From NCBI RefSeq assembly GCF_014645695.1, contig NZ_BMMF01000006.1, positions 240,225-304,224 on the forward strand: 64,000 nt of DNA, given 5' to 3'. Position numbers and translations under genes: made by a program. The notes beneath the pieces were generated by a model. That model saw only the letters and a program-made list of their open reading frames with translations. It was not told the origin of the DNA and did no database searches. This DNA is from Salinarimonas ramus (GTDB lineage: Bacteria > Pseudomonadota > Alphaproteobacteria > Rhizobiales > Beijerinckiaceae). Of this stretch, positions 48,812 through 57,131 are shown piece after piece. Positions within the stretch are counted from its first letter, which is position 1, and every line of letters starts with the position of its first letter.

Positions 48812-50014
48812 GTGCACAAGCTGCGCATCCTCTTCGCCTCGCCCGTCGTCTTCCTGATGACGCTCGCCTTCGTGAACTGGCTCGGCTTCGCCAGCTGGCA
48901 GGCGCTGCTCAACAATTTCGCCAAGGACGCCGCGGGCTTCGACGGCTTCCAGATCGGCGTGCTCCAGTCCGTGCGCGAGATCCCGGGCTTCCTCGCCTTC
49001 ACCGCCGTGTTCCTGTTCATGATCATGCGCGAGCAGACGCTCGCCTATCTCTCGCTCCTGATGCTGGGCGTCGGCGTCGCCATGACTGGATTTTTGCCGA
49101 GCTTCTGGGGCCTGATCCTGACGACGACGATCATGTCGGTGGGCTTCCACTATTTCGAGACGGCGAACCAGGCGCTCTCGCTGCAGCTGCTCTCCAAGAA
49201 GGAGGCGCCGCGGGGCATCGGCAAGATCTACGGCGCCAACGCCGCCGCCCAGCTCGTCGCCTATGGCGGCATCGCCGGCGCGTTCCTGTTGTTCACGCCC
49301 TCCTACGAGGCGATGTTCCTCGTCGCGGGAGGCGCGACCTTCGTGCTCGGCCTCCTCGCCATGGCGGGCTTCCGGCGCTTCCAGGGCGAGACCAAGCAGA
49401 ACCGCGGCATCGTGCTGCGCTCGCGCTACTGGCTCTACTACGCGCTGACCTTCCTGTCGGGCGCGCGCCGGCAGATCTTCATGGCCTTCGGCGCCTTCCT
49501 CCTCGTCGAGCGCTTCGGCTACGAGGTATCGACGCTGGCGCAGCTCCTGTTCCTGACCTGCGCGATCAACGTCGCGGCGGCGCCGCTGCTCGGGCGCGCC
49601 ATCGGCCGTTTCGGCGAGCGTGCGACGATCCTCGCCGAGAACGTCGTTCTCGTGATCGTCTTCCTCGGCTACGCGTTCACGGGATCGGCGCTCGTGGCGG
49701 GGGCGCTCTTCGTCCTCGACGGCGTGTTCTTCACGCTCACCATCGCGCAGAAGACCTACTTCCAGAAGATCGGCGACCCGGCCGACATCGCTCCCACGGC
49801 CTCCGTCGCCTTCACCATCAACCACATCGCGGCGGTGGCGATGCCGGTGACTTTCGGCGTGATCTGGATGAGCGACCCGTCGGCGGTCTTCCTCATCGGC
49901 GCGGCGATCGCATGCGTCTCGCTGGCGCTCGCCTTCCTGGTGCCGCGCCACCCCGACGAGGGCAACGAGACGGTGCTCTCGCGCCCGGCGAAGGCGCCGC
50001 TGCCGGCGGAGTGA
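48812..50014 (+). CDS. MFS transporter
   Basis: This 400-residue membrane protein has about twelve helices in two bundles, which is the major facilitator pattern. It has the conserved GFHYFETANQALSLQLL between helices 4 and 5 and a basic loop near residue 195. No drug-family or sugar signature is recognised, so substrate and direction are unknown. The GTG at 48812 has GGAG upstream. It stands alone, 33 bases from the convergent phasin gene. Confidence 0.85.
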   Translation: MHKLRILFASPVVFLMTLAFVNWLGFASWQALLNNFAKDAAGFDGFQIGVLQSVREIPGFLAFTAVFLFMIMREQTLAYLSLLMLGVGVAMTGFLPSFWGLILTTTIMSVGFHYFETANQALSLQLLSKKEAPRGIGKIYGANAAAQLVAYGGIAGAFLLFTPSYEAMFLVAGGATFVLGLLAMAGFRRFQGETKQNRGIVLRSRYWLYYALTFLSGARRQIFMAFGAFLLVERFGYEVSTLAQLLFLTCAINVAAAPLLGRAIGRFGERATILAENVVLVIVFLGYAFTGSALVAGALFVLDGVFFTLTIAQKTYFQKIGDPADIAPTASVAFTINHIAAVAMPVTFGVIWMSDPSAVFLIGAAIACVSLALAFLVPRHPDEGNETVLSRPAKAPLPAE

Positions 50015-50047
50015 ACCTCCCCCGGCGCGCGGCTCCGCTCGCCGTCC

Positions 50048-50986
50048 TCAGCGCTTGGTGATCGCGTCGGCGATGGGCTGCGTCGTCTCGCCGACGAGCT
50101 TCGTCGTGGCCTCGGCGATGGCGCGCATGTGCGCACTCGTCGTCTCGTAGGCCTGGCGGGCGCCGGACGTCTGCAGCTTCACGGCTTCCGACAGCGAGCC
50201 GGCGGTCAGCGTCGAGCGCATGACCGAGAGCGTCAGGTCCGTGTTGGCGCGCATGAGGTCGAGCATCTCGGCATTCAGCGTGGCCATCCCGCGCGAGGCG
50301 GCGGCGGCGCTGGCGAAGCAGGCCTGGGCCATGGCCTCGTTGCTCTCGCGCACCTGCGAATAGGCGGTGCGGGCGCCGACGGTGCCGCTCTCCATCATGC
50401 GGGCATAGGGCTTCACGAGGTCGTCCGCGGCGGGCAGGCGCGCGATGCCGACGGCGGAGAACGCCTCGTCGTGGAGCGAGGGCTCGGGCTCGGCCTTCGG
50501 AGCCGGCTTCGGAGCGGCCTTGACGGCCGGAGCGGGCTCGGCCGCACGCGGGGCGAGGCTCGGGGCGGGGATCGGGGCGGGCGCGGCCGCGGCGACGGGA
50601 GCGGGAGTCGGCGCGGCGGGAGAGGGTGCGGGAGCGGCGGGGGAGGGCGCGGCGGGGCTCGCGTCGGCCTCGGGCGCCGCCTTCTCGGGGCGCGGTGCCG
50701 CGGCCGCCTTGAGGGCGGCGGACTTCAGCGCGGTCGTCTTCTGCGTCTTCGCGGCGGCCGGCTTGCCAGCGGCAGCAGGCTTGGCGGCGGCCGCGGACTT
50801 GGGAGCGGCGGGCTTGGGAGCGGCGGGCTTGGGAGCGGCGGGCTTGGTCTCGGCGGCCGGCGCGACGGGCACGCGCGCCTTGGCCTCGCCGCCGCGGGGC
50901 GAGACCTCGCGGACCTTCGGGGACGATCCGGCACGCGCCCGGGCCGGCTTGCGGGTGGTCTCGCGGGTGGTGGTCTCGTCCGTCAT
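50048..50986 (-). CDS. phasin family protein with an Ala/Pro/Lys-rich N-terminal half
   Basis: This 312-residue protein has a low-complexity N-terminal region (about 1-170, rich in Ala, Pro and Lys, with KPAAP repeats). A C-terminal phasin-like helical domain of about 140 residues follows, with ARMMESGTVGARTAYSQVRE and LDLMRANTDLTLSVMRST. Phasins coat polyhydroxyalkanoate granules. The Lys/Ala/Pro region resembles the histone-like tails of PhaF-type phasins that tie granules to the nucleoid; this is inference. The ATG at 50984-50986 follows CAGGAGC. A shorter phasin lies 86 bases upstream on the same strand. Confidence 0.85.
   Translation of the reverse strand: MTDETTTRETTRKPARARAGSSPKVREVSPRGGEAKARVPVAPAAETKPAAPKPAAPKPAAPKSAAAAKPAAAGKPAAAKTQKTTALKSAALKAAAAPRPEKAAPEADASPAAPSPAAPAPSPAAPTPAPVAAAAPAPIPAPSLAPRAAEPAPAVKAAPKPAPKAEPEPSLHDEAFSAVGIARLPAADDLVKPYARMMESGTVGARTAYSQVRESNEAMAQACFASAAAASRGMATLNAEMLDLMRANTDLTLSVMRSTLTAGSLSEAVKLQTSGARQAYETTSAHMRAIAEATTKLVGETTQPIADAITKR
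50801..50845 (-). repeat. three perfect 15-bp tandem repeats in the phasin gene
   Basis: Three head-to-tail copies of a 15-bp unit (50801-50815, 50816-50830, 50831-50845) encode the repeated KPAAP segment. Copy number could vary by slippage without breaking the frame. Confidence 0.85.
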
Positions 50987-51072
50987 GGTTCGCTCCTGGT
51001 CTCGGATCCGCTCGGCGCAAGGGTGCCGCGAAAGCGTGCGGCCCCGGCGCGGACGCCGGGGCCGCTGATTGG

Positions 51073-51510
51073 TCACGGCGCCTTCGGCCCGCCCTTGGCG
51101 GCGGCCTTCGTCGCGTCGCCGGCGGCCTTCGCGGCGCCGTCGCCGGCCTGCTTCATGGCGGAGGTGGCATCGACACCGAGCTGGCGCATCTGCTCCTGCA
51201 TCAGCGCGAACTGCGACTGCATGAACTCGACCTGCAGCTTCATCGCCTCGGCCGGGTCCTTGGCGCGGATCATCTTGTGGGCGTGCTCGAAGCTCGCCTT
51301 GAGATTGGCCTCGGCCATGCCGAAGGTCTTCTCGCGCATGTCCTTGGTGTTCATGCCCATGCGCTCGGCGGGGGCGTCGAACGTCTCCATCGCGCGGGAG
51401 GCGGCGTTGACGAAGCCCTCCATCGCGAGGCGCGCCTGCTCGACGCTGCGCTCGGCCATGTCGCGCATCTCGGCCGGGATCTCGAAGCGGGGGTTGGTCT
51501 CGTTCGCCAT
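51073..51510 (-). CDS. phasin family protein
   Basis: This 145-residue, almost wholly helical protein of the Phasin_2 type has PAEMRDMAERSVEQARLAMEG at the N terminus, LKASFEHAHKMIRAKDPAE in the middle, and an Ala/Lys-rich C terminus. Phasins bind the surface of polyhydroxybutyrate granules and control their size. The ATG at 51508-51510 has AGGAGGATCGCC upstream. It is the first of two phasin genes in a row. Two TGC-N3-GCA boxes lie 58-91 bases upstream and fit PhaR control. Confidence 0.93.
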   Translation of the reverse strand: MANETNPRFEIPAEMRDMAERSVEQARLAMEGFVNAASRAMETFDAPAERMGMNTKDMREKTFGMAEANLKASFEHAHKMIRAKDPAEAMKLQVEFMQSQFALMQEQMRQLGVDATSAMKQAGDGAAKAAGDATKAAAKGGPKAP

Positions 51511-51567
51511 GGCGATCCTCCTTTCGGTGACGAGCCGGAGCCGCCGCGGCGACGGCGACCCGGCTCA

Positions 51568-51601
51568 TTGTGCGACGCAACATAATCCTTGTGCGGCGCA
51601 A
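51568..51601. promoter_or_regulatory. twin PhaR-type boxes upstream of the phasin genes
   Basis: TTGTGCGACGCAA (51568-51580) and TTGTGCGGCGCAA (51589-51601) are near-identical 13-bp direct repeats with a 21-base period, about two helical turns. Each contains TGC-N3-GCA. Known alphaproteobacterial PhaR sites are TGC-rich palindromes of this kind upstream of phasin genes, where PhaR acts as a PHB-responsive repressor. No phaR gene is in the window. Confidence 0.6.
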
Positions 51602-51766
51602 AATCAACAGGTCGGCGGGGCCGTTAAGGTTGATGGAACCTTGCGGGCCGCGCAGGGGATGCGCGAGGGCCGAACCTGCGTTAAACGATTGATTAAGTAT
51701 GCGCGCCGGAACGGCTTCTTGGAAGGGCCTCACTCGAGGGCCTCGGCGCGCGCGGGGTGGCGAGGC

Positions 51767-54700
51767 ATGCGCGTGAGCGAACAGAGCGGAGATCTCGGCG
51801 AGACCATCGCGACCGTCGTCGCCGAGGCCGGCGGGCCGTTCGCGGCGCGCCCGGTCCTCGCCTGGAGCGGTGATGCCGGGCGCATCCTCTTCGCCTCGGA
51901 GGGCGCGCGGGCGCTCGCCTCTGCAATCACGATCGACGAGAGCGGGTACGTGCGCGACGACCTCGCGCCGCGGGCGCGGCTCGCGGCTCTGGCCGGCGGG
52001 CTCGCGCCGGCGACCGGCGCGCGGCTCGAGAAGCTACGCTTCGTCGAGAGCCGTCTCGCCCGCCAGGTGACGCTCGCCTGCCGCAGGCTGGAGCTGCCCG
52101 ACGGCACGCCGGTTCTGGTGACGGCTTTCCTCGACGCGCTGCCGACCCTGCCGCCGCTGCCGCGGGCGGAAGAGGCGTCGCCGCCGATCGCCGAGGCGGA
52201 GCCGGATGTCCAGGCCGCGCCCTCGCCGGAGGCGGTCGCCGAGCCCGTCGCCGATCCCGTCGCGGAGGCGGTTGCGGCGGAAGCGAGCGCCGAGGCTCCC
52301 GCCGACGCCCCGCAGGCGAGCGCGCCCGTCGCCGAACCCGCGGAGGCGCCCGTCGAGGCGGAAGCCGCGCCCGAGCTCCAGGCATCCTCCGAGACCGAAA
52401 CGCCGTCCGAGCCGATCGCCGAGCCGGTCGCCGAGGCGGCTCCCGAGATCATCCCGGCGCCCGAGCCCGCTCCGGAACCCGAGCCCGCTCCCGAACCCGA
52501 GCCCGCACGGGCTCCGCCGCCGGATCCCGTCGCGGAGATGCGGCGGCGTTTCGCCAGGCGCGGCGTCGTGCGCTTCGTCTGGCGGGCGGACGGGGAAGGG
52601 CGCGTCCAGGACGTCTCGCCTCACCTCGCTGCCGTCGTCGGCGGCGAGAGCGCCGCCATCGTGGGCCGCAGCTTCGCGGAGATCCTCGCCACCGTCGCCC
52701 ACGACCCGCGCGACCTCGTCGCCGAGCTCGTGGCGCGCGGCGAGACCTTCAGCGGGCGAACCGTGCTGTGGCGCTTCTCCGGCATGCCGGTGGGCGTCGA
52801 GATCGACCTCGCCGGCCTGCCCGTCGGCCCCCGCGGCGCCGTGCGCGAGATGCGCGGCTTCGGCCTCGTCCGCACCGACGCCATCCGAGCCTTCCCCGAG
52901 CGCCCCGCGCCGGAGGTGGTCGCGCAGGAGGAGCCGGTCGAGGCGGAGGCTGTCGCCGAGGAGAAGCAGGCCGTCGCCGAGCCGGAGGCGCCAGAGATCG
53001 CGGAGCCGGAGCCCGTCGCGGAGCCGGAGCCGGTCGTGGAGCCGCAGCCCGAGGCCGAGCCGGTCGCAGAGCCCGAGACGGTCGCGCAGGCGGAGCCCGA
53101 GCGGCCCGTCGCGGCGGCAGAGGATATGGCCGCGCCGGAGCCGGTCGCGGAAGCCGAGCCCGAGCCCGCTCCCGCCCCCGACACCGCCCCGCAGGCGCGG
53201 TTCGCCGAGGCGGCGGGGGAGCGTTACGAGCCGCAGGACGCCTTCGCGGAGCCCGTCGCCATCGAAACGCTCTCGACAATGGCCGAGGCGCGCCTCGGCG
53301 AGCCGGCGCCCGCGGACGAGCTCGCTCCCGAAGCCCCGGCCAACGACGTCGAGCCCACCTCCGAGAATCTAGAGACCGAGACGCGATCGGCCGAGGCGCA
53401 CGAGCCCGAAGCCCCCGTCCTCGAGCCCGCCCCCGAGCCCGCCCCCGCCCGGCGCGAGCCGATCCCCACGACGCCCGCCCGGCTCTCGCCGACCGAGCAT
53501 TCCGCCTTCCGCGAGATCGCGCGCGCGCTCGGCGCCCGCTATGCCGGCGACGAGGACGTCCCCGACGCCGCCCAGCCCGCCGCGGCCCACGCCGCCGGCG
53601 AGATCGCCGCCTTCCCCGCCCGCGCCGCGCCGGCCGCGGATCCTCTGGCGGAGGCCACCCTCGACCGCCTGCCCGTCGGCGTCGTCGTGCATCGCGGCGA
53701 GGAGACGCTCTACGCCAACCGCCACCTCCTCGACCTCGTCGGCCAGGCCGATCTCGACGCCTTCCGCGCCGCCGGCGGCGTCGCCTCCCTGGTGCGCGGC
53801 CGGCCCGGCGCCCTCGCACGGGTGGAAGCGCTCGACCCCGCGCCCCTCGCGCTGGCCGGGGGCGACGGCGGCAGCTTCGCCGCGGAGGTGCGCCTCACCA
53901 CCGTCGACCTCGCCGACGGCCCCGCGAGCCTGCTCCTCGTGCGCCGCCTGCCGGAGACCGACCCGGTCCACCGCGTGCGCGACCTGGAGATCGAGGCCGC
54001 GCGCCTCTCGGCCGAGCTCTCCGAGCGCGACGCCATCCTGGACACGGCCACCGACGGCGTCGTCGTGGTGGACGGGGAGGGGCGCATCCTCTCGCTCAAC
54101 CGGGCGGGCCAGGCGCTGTTCGGCTACGAGACGAACGAGATCGCCGGCGAGCCCTTCACCACGCTCTTCGAGACCGAGAGCCACGCCGCCGCCCTCGACT
54201 ACCTGGCGAGCCTCGGGCGCGAGGGCGTCGCGAGCCTGCTCGAGAGCGGGCGCGAGGTGCTCGGCCGCGTGCGCCAGGGCGGGGCGATGCCGCTCTTCAT
54301 GACGCTGGGGCGCGTGGGCGAGGCCACCGGCGAGGGCGAGGCGCCGCGCTTCTGCGCCGTGCTTCGCGACATGACCGCCTTCAAGCACGCGGAGGCCGCT
54401 CTCCTCGACGCCAAGCGCGCCGCCGAGGAGGCGAGCGCCCAGAAGTCGGACTTCCTCGCGCGCATCTCCCACGAGGTCCGCACGCCCTTGAACGCCATCA
54501 TCGGTTTCGCCGAGGTGATGCGCGAGGAGCGCTTCGGCCCCGTCGGCAACGAGCGCTACAAGGACTACCTCGCCGACATCCACGCGTCCGGCCAGCACGT
54601 GCTGAGCCTGATCAACGACCTCCTCGACCTGGCCAAGATCGAGGCCGGGCGCATGGACCTCGCCTTCCGCTCGGTGGGGCTCAACGAGCTCGTCGGCGCC

Positions 54701-55135
54701 TGCGTCGCGCTGATGCAGCCCGAGGCCGCGCGCGAGCGCATCGTCATGCGCACGAGCCTGCTCGCCAAGCTGCCGCCGGTGGTCGCCGACGAGCGCTCGG
54801 TGCGCCAGATCGTGCTCAACCTCCTCTCCAACGCCGTGCGCTTCACCGATGCCGGCGGCCAGGTGATCGTCTCCACCGCGCTCACCGACCGCGGCGAGGT
54901 CGCCTTCCGCGTGCGCGACACGGGGATCGGCATGTCGGAGGGGGAGGTGGAAGCCGCCCTCGAGCCCTTCCGCCAGCTCGCCACCGCGCGGCGCCCCGGC
55001 GGCACGGGGCTCGGCCTGCCCCTGACCAAGGCCCTCGTCGAAGCCAACCGCGGCGCCATGACGATCGCCTCGCGCAAGGGCGAGGGGACGCTGGTGGAGG
55101 TGACGTTCCCGGTGACGGTGGGGGTGGGGGTGTAA
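51767..55135 (+). CDS. large PAS sensor histidine kinase, PdhS-like
   Basis: This protein of about 1,122 residues has an N-terminal PAS-like segment, then two long Glu/Pro/Ala-rich stretches (about 140-275 and 380-620) around a PAS-like domain. A further PAS domain lies at about 755-870. The C-terminal kinase core has His902 in ISHEVRTPLN followed by ERFGPVGNERYKDYL, a hallmark of PdhS/PleC/DivJ-type kinases of DivK, and an HATPase domain ending GTGLGLPL. Such kinases set cell-cycle asymmetry in Rhizobiales. The start at ATG 51767 has GAGG very close; GTG 51773 has a better-spaced site. The downstream neighbour is the low-GC RT locus. Confidence 0.82.
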   Translation: MRVSEQSGDLGETIATVVAEAGGPFAARPVLAWSGDAGRILFASEGARALASAITIDESGYVRDDLAPRARLAALAGGLAPATGARLEKLRFVESRLARQVTLACRRLELPDGTPVLVTAFLDALPTLPPLPRAEEASPPIAEAEPDVQAAPSPEAVAEPVADPVAEAVAAEASAEAPADAPQASAPVAEPAEAPVEAEAAPELQASSETETPSEPIAEPVAEAAPEIIPAPEPAPEPEPAPEPEPARAPPPDPVAEMRRRFARRGVVRFVWRADGEGRVQDVSPHLAAVVGGESAAIVGRSFAEILATVAHDPRDLVAELVARGETFSGRTVLWRFSGMPVGVEIDLAGLPVGPRGAVREMRGFGLVRTDAIRAFPERPAPEVVAQEEPVEAEAVAEEKQAVAEPEAPEIAEPEPVAEPEPVVEPQPEAEPVAEPETVAQAEPERPVAAAEDMAAPEPVAEAEPEPAPAPDTAPQARFAEAAGERYEPQDAFAEPVAIETLSTMAEARLGEPAPADELAPEAPANDVEPTSENLETETRSAEAHEPEAPVLEPAPEPAPARREPIPTTPARLSPTEHSAFREIARALGARYAGDEDVPDAAQPAAAHAAGEIAAFPARAAPAADPLAEATLDRLPVGVVVHRGEETLYANRHLLDLVGQADLDAFRAAGGVASLVRGRPGALARVEALDPAPLALAGGDGGSFAAEVRLTTVDLADGPASLLLVRRLPETDPVHRVRDLEIEAARLSAELSERDAILDTATDGVVVVDGEGRILSLNRAGQALFGYETNEIAGEPFTTLFETESHAAALDYLASLGREGVASLLESGREVLGRVRQGGAMPLFMTLGRVGEATGEGEAPRFCAVLRDMTAFKHAEAALLDAKRAAEEASAQKSDFLARISHEVRTPLNAIIGFAEVMREERFGPVGNERYKDYLADIHASGQHVLSLINDLLDLAKIEAGRMDLAFRSVGLNELVGACVALMQPEAARERIVMRTSLLAKLPPVVADERSVRQIVLNLLSNAVRFTDAGGQVIVSTALTDRGEVAFRVRDTGIGMSEGEVEAALEPFRQLATARRPGGTGLGLPLTKALVEANRGAMTIASRKGEGTLVEVTFPVTVGVGV

Positions 55136-55482
55136 TCAAGTGGGGAAATCGTCGTTGCTGCGTATTGCAAACTGCGGAGCGCATTCCTAACTGAAGTGTG
55201 CCACCGGAATCGGCCGGCTGGTACGACCGTTGAGAGCGTCAAGCTCCATGAGCCCGAGTGCCGCTGCGACTATCGCCGCCGCGACCTCGACCATGAGCAG
55301 AGCGTTCCTGAGCATAGCTCGGACTTCCTCGGTTTCACTATACCGCCTCGCGTTATCTAGGCCCGGTCGCGGAGATCTGCGTGAGCAAGGACGAAGCGAC
55401 GAATATGGCGTGCGTTCGAGGGGCGTCCGGCTCTAAGCCGGGACCCCGGGCCCGGGTCAGCCCCTCGGACACTGCGAAGACT
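55136..55482 (+). ncRNA. putative non-coding RNA region upstream of the reverse transcriptase
   Basis: This 347-base stretch lies between the kinase stop and the preferred RT start and holds no convincing gene. A weak promoter-like pair is TTGCAA (55165-55170) and TAACTG, 17 bases on. A perfect 12-base palindrome, CCCGGGCCCGGG (55445-55456), sits shortly before the RT start. Two forward frames are open for a long way (55136-55357 and 55191-55433), and from 55318 to 55357 all three are open. In DRT2 systems an RNA of roughly this size and place templates repeated cDNA. RNA boundaries here are not determinable, and GTG 55381 with GGAG upstream could start a longer RT instead. Confidence 0.4.
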
Positions 55483-56706
55483 ATGGCTTGGTTCAAGCCG
55501 AGAGCGTACAAGCACTTTGACGTACCAGTAGGGTCATCTTTCGCGCACAAGGCTACTAAGCCAAACTTCGTTGCTGCTCATTCATTCTCCCCGCTCATTC
55601 GATACAACAAGAGAACAAAGCGGTACAAGCCGCAGAATCATGCAACGGTTTTCAAAGATCGGGCGATTATGTATGCATCTCATCGTGATGCGTGCATACT
55701 GTCCTATTATTCCCATATGCTTTCTGAAGCTTTAGAGAGAACTTATGAAGAATTTGGCCTTTCTGATTGCGTGATCGCTTATCGGCGTCTGTCGAAGGCA
55801 AACTACCATTTTGCGGACGATGCATTGCGTTTTGCAAAGGCTCACATGCCTTGTCGCATATTGGCATTTGACGTCACTGGTTTCTTCGACTCCCTCGATC
55901 ATGGGCTCTTGAAAGAAAGACTGAAGAGAGTTCTAGAACACGAAGAGCTTTCTTTAGATTGGTATCGTGTGTTCTCCAGTGTCACTAATTACAGGTACGT
56001 CCATAGGAGTGATCTTGTTCTGGTTGAAAGTTTTGCAAGTCGTCTGCGTTCTCCTAGTCGGGAGCCGATTGCTACATTGAGGGAGCTGAAAGCTGAAGGA
56101 GTTGAGATTCATAAGCAAGGCGACAGGTTTGGCATCCCCCAAGGAACACCAATCAGTAGTACTTTAGCAAATTTATACATGATTGACTTTGATCTTCGGA
56201 TGAATTCCTTCTGCGCGAAGAGAGGTGCGTACTACCGAAGATACTCAGACGATATTTTGATCATATGCTCCTTCGAGGCGGCAGATGAGATCGAAGAGGA
56301 AGTTCTGAAGGCAATACATGCTGAGAAGCTCGAAATGCGAGCAGATAAGACCGAAAGAACATCATTCGAAATTGACATGAAAGGCGCTGCCCAATACCTT
56401 GGTTTCGATTTGCGCCCTGACGGTGCTCTTCTGAGGGCCAGTTCACTTGCTCGGCAATGGCGCAAGATGAAGAGAGTCACGCGTCGTATTGAACGGGTTG
56501 GTCGTTCTGCAATTCAGAATGGAACCGCCGAAAAAATCTTCACACGTAAACTAAGGAAGAGATTCACTCATCAAGGACGTGTAAATCGAAGCTTTCCTGC
56601 TTATGCAAGAAGGGCTGCAGCAACACTGCATTCAAGAAAGATCCTTGAACAAATCAGACGATTGGAACGTCAGGTCGAGTACATAATTCGCGGGTTTGAA
56701 GATTAG
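55483..56706 (+). CDS. stand-alone reverse transcriptase, candidate antiviral DRT2 (UG2)
   Basis: This 407-residue RNA-directed DNA polymerase has RT motifs in order: a fingers region (FKDRAIMYASHRDACILSYY, about 57-76), VIAYRRL (97-103), LAFDVTGFFD with catalytic Asp130, FGIPQGTPISSTLANLYM (216-233), YSDD (254-257) with the two catalytic Asp, and QYLGFDL (304-310). About 95 basic, helical residues follow; there is no maturase, endonuclease or reverse transcriptase-linked nuclease domain. The opening FKPRAYKHFD and motif spacing fit the DRT2 defence group as I know it. The G+C falls to 37% in 56161-56220, against 70% in the kinase just before, which indicates transfer. An alternative GTG start at 55381 adds 34 residues. 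Confidence 0.85.
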   Translation: MAWFKPRAYKHFDVPVGSSFAHKATKPNFVAAHSFSPLIRYNKRTKRYKPQNHATVFKDRAIMYASHRDACILSYYSHMLSEALERTYEEFGLSDCVIAYRRLSKANYHFADDALRFAKAHMPCRILAFDVTGFFDSLDHGLLKERLKRVLEHEELSLDWYRVFSSVTNYRYVHRSDLVLVESFASRLRSPSREPIATLRELKAEGVEIHKQGDRFGIPQGTPISSTLANLYMIDFDLRMNSFCAKRGAYYRRYSDDILIICSFEAADEIEEEVLKAIHAEKLEMRADKTERTSFEIDMKGAAQYLGFDLRPDGALLRASSLARQWRKMKRVTRRIERVGRSAIQNGTAEKIFTRKLRKRFTHQGRVNRSFPAYARRAAATLHSRKILEQIRRLERQVEYIIRGFED

Positions 56707-56776
56707 CCGCGTCGATATCTTCTAAAATCTGCGTATCGTCGCTACTGCGGCGATGTGGCGCCTTCGCCCCAAATGC

Positions 56777-57037
56777 TCACGACTTCCTGAACCTCACGCC
56801 CTCTCCGCTGCCGTTCGCCTCCAGGAACTCGATGCCCGCGGTCTCGAACGCCGCGCGGATCGCCTCGGCGGTCCGGTCCCAGCCGCCGATCGGTCCCGGC
56901 GTGAGCTCGAGCCGCGTGATCGTGGGCAGGGACACCTTCGACTCCCGGGCGAGATCCTTCTGCTCCCAGCGGAGGAGGCCTCGGGCCGCGCGCATCTGCT
57001 CGCTGCTGATCCTCGGCTTCCCCTGGTCCTTCGCCAC
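56777..57037 (-). CDS. small XRE-type helix-turn-helix regulator
   Basis: This 86-residue protein is mostly one HTH domain, with SSEQMRAARGLLRWEQKDLARESKVSLPTITRLE matching the XRE pattern (helices 2 and 3 around LARESKVSLPTITRLE), and a C-terminal FETAGIEFLEANG block common in short alphaproteobacterial XRE proteins. It starts at a GTG (57035-57037) with a weak ribosome-binding site. It converges on the reverse transcriptase gene, 70 bases away, and is divergent from an unknown gene. It may control itself and that neighbour; a link to the RT is possible but not shown. Confidence 0.8.
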   Translation of the reverse strand: MAKDQGKPRISSEQMRAARGLLRWEQKDLARESKVSLPTITRLELTPGPIGGWDRTAEAIRAAFETAGIEFLEANGSGEGVRFRKS

Positions 57038-57131
57038 CGCGCACCGCCACTTTTTTGATAGTTTATCTGTTGATTTTTTCTGCAAGCGCGAGTATATCGA
57101 CCCCATCGAACACCAGCAACGGAGAACCCTG
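57038..57131. promoter_or_regulatory. AT-rich divergent promoter region
   Basis: This 94-base region between the XRE gene and the 57132 gene contains TTTTTTGATAGTTTATCTG, which is unusually AT-rich for this genome. An imperfect palindrome GATA-gtt-TATC (57056-57066) sits near the XRE start and could be its operator. Both genes probably start here. Confidence 0.4.

Noticed and set aside
50129..51766. 546-codon upstream extension of the PdhS-like kinase frame
   Set aside because: It runs antisense through both phasin genes and is Gly/Arg-rich without domains. The kinase start is near 51767.
52440..53460. possible CRISPR or DNA repeat array
   Set aside because: The repetition is a coding Glu/Pro/Ala pattern with variable unit length, no fixed repeat-spacer structure, and it is inside the kinase gene.
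55483..56706. group II intron or retron origin of the RT
   Set aside because: No maturase (X) or endonuclease domain follows the RT core and no intron domain V-like hairpin is seen downstream. A retron would need an msr/msd pair and usually an effector; neither is evident, though the leader should be tested.
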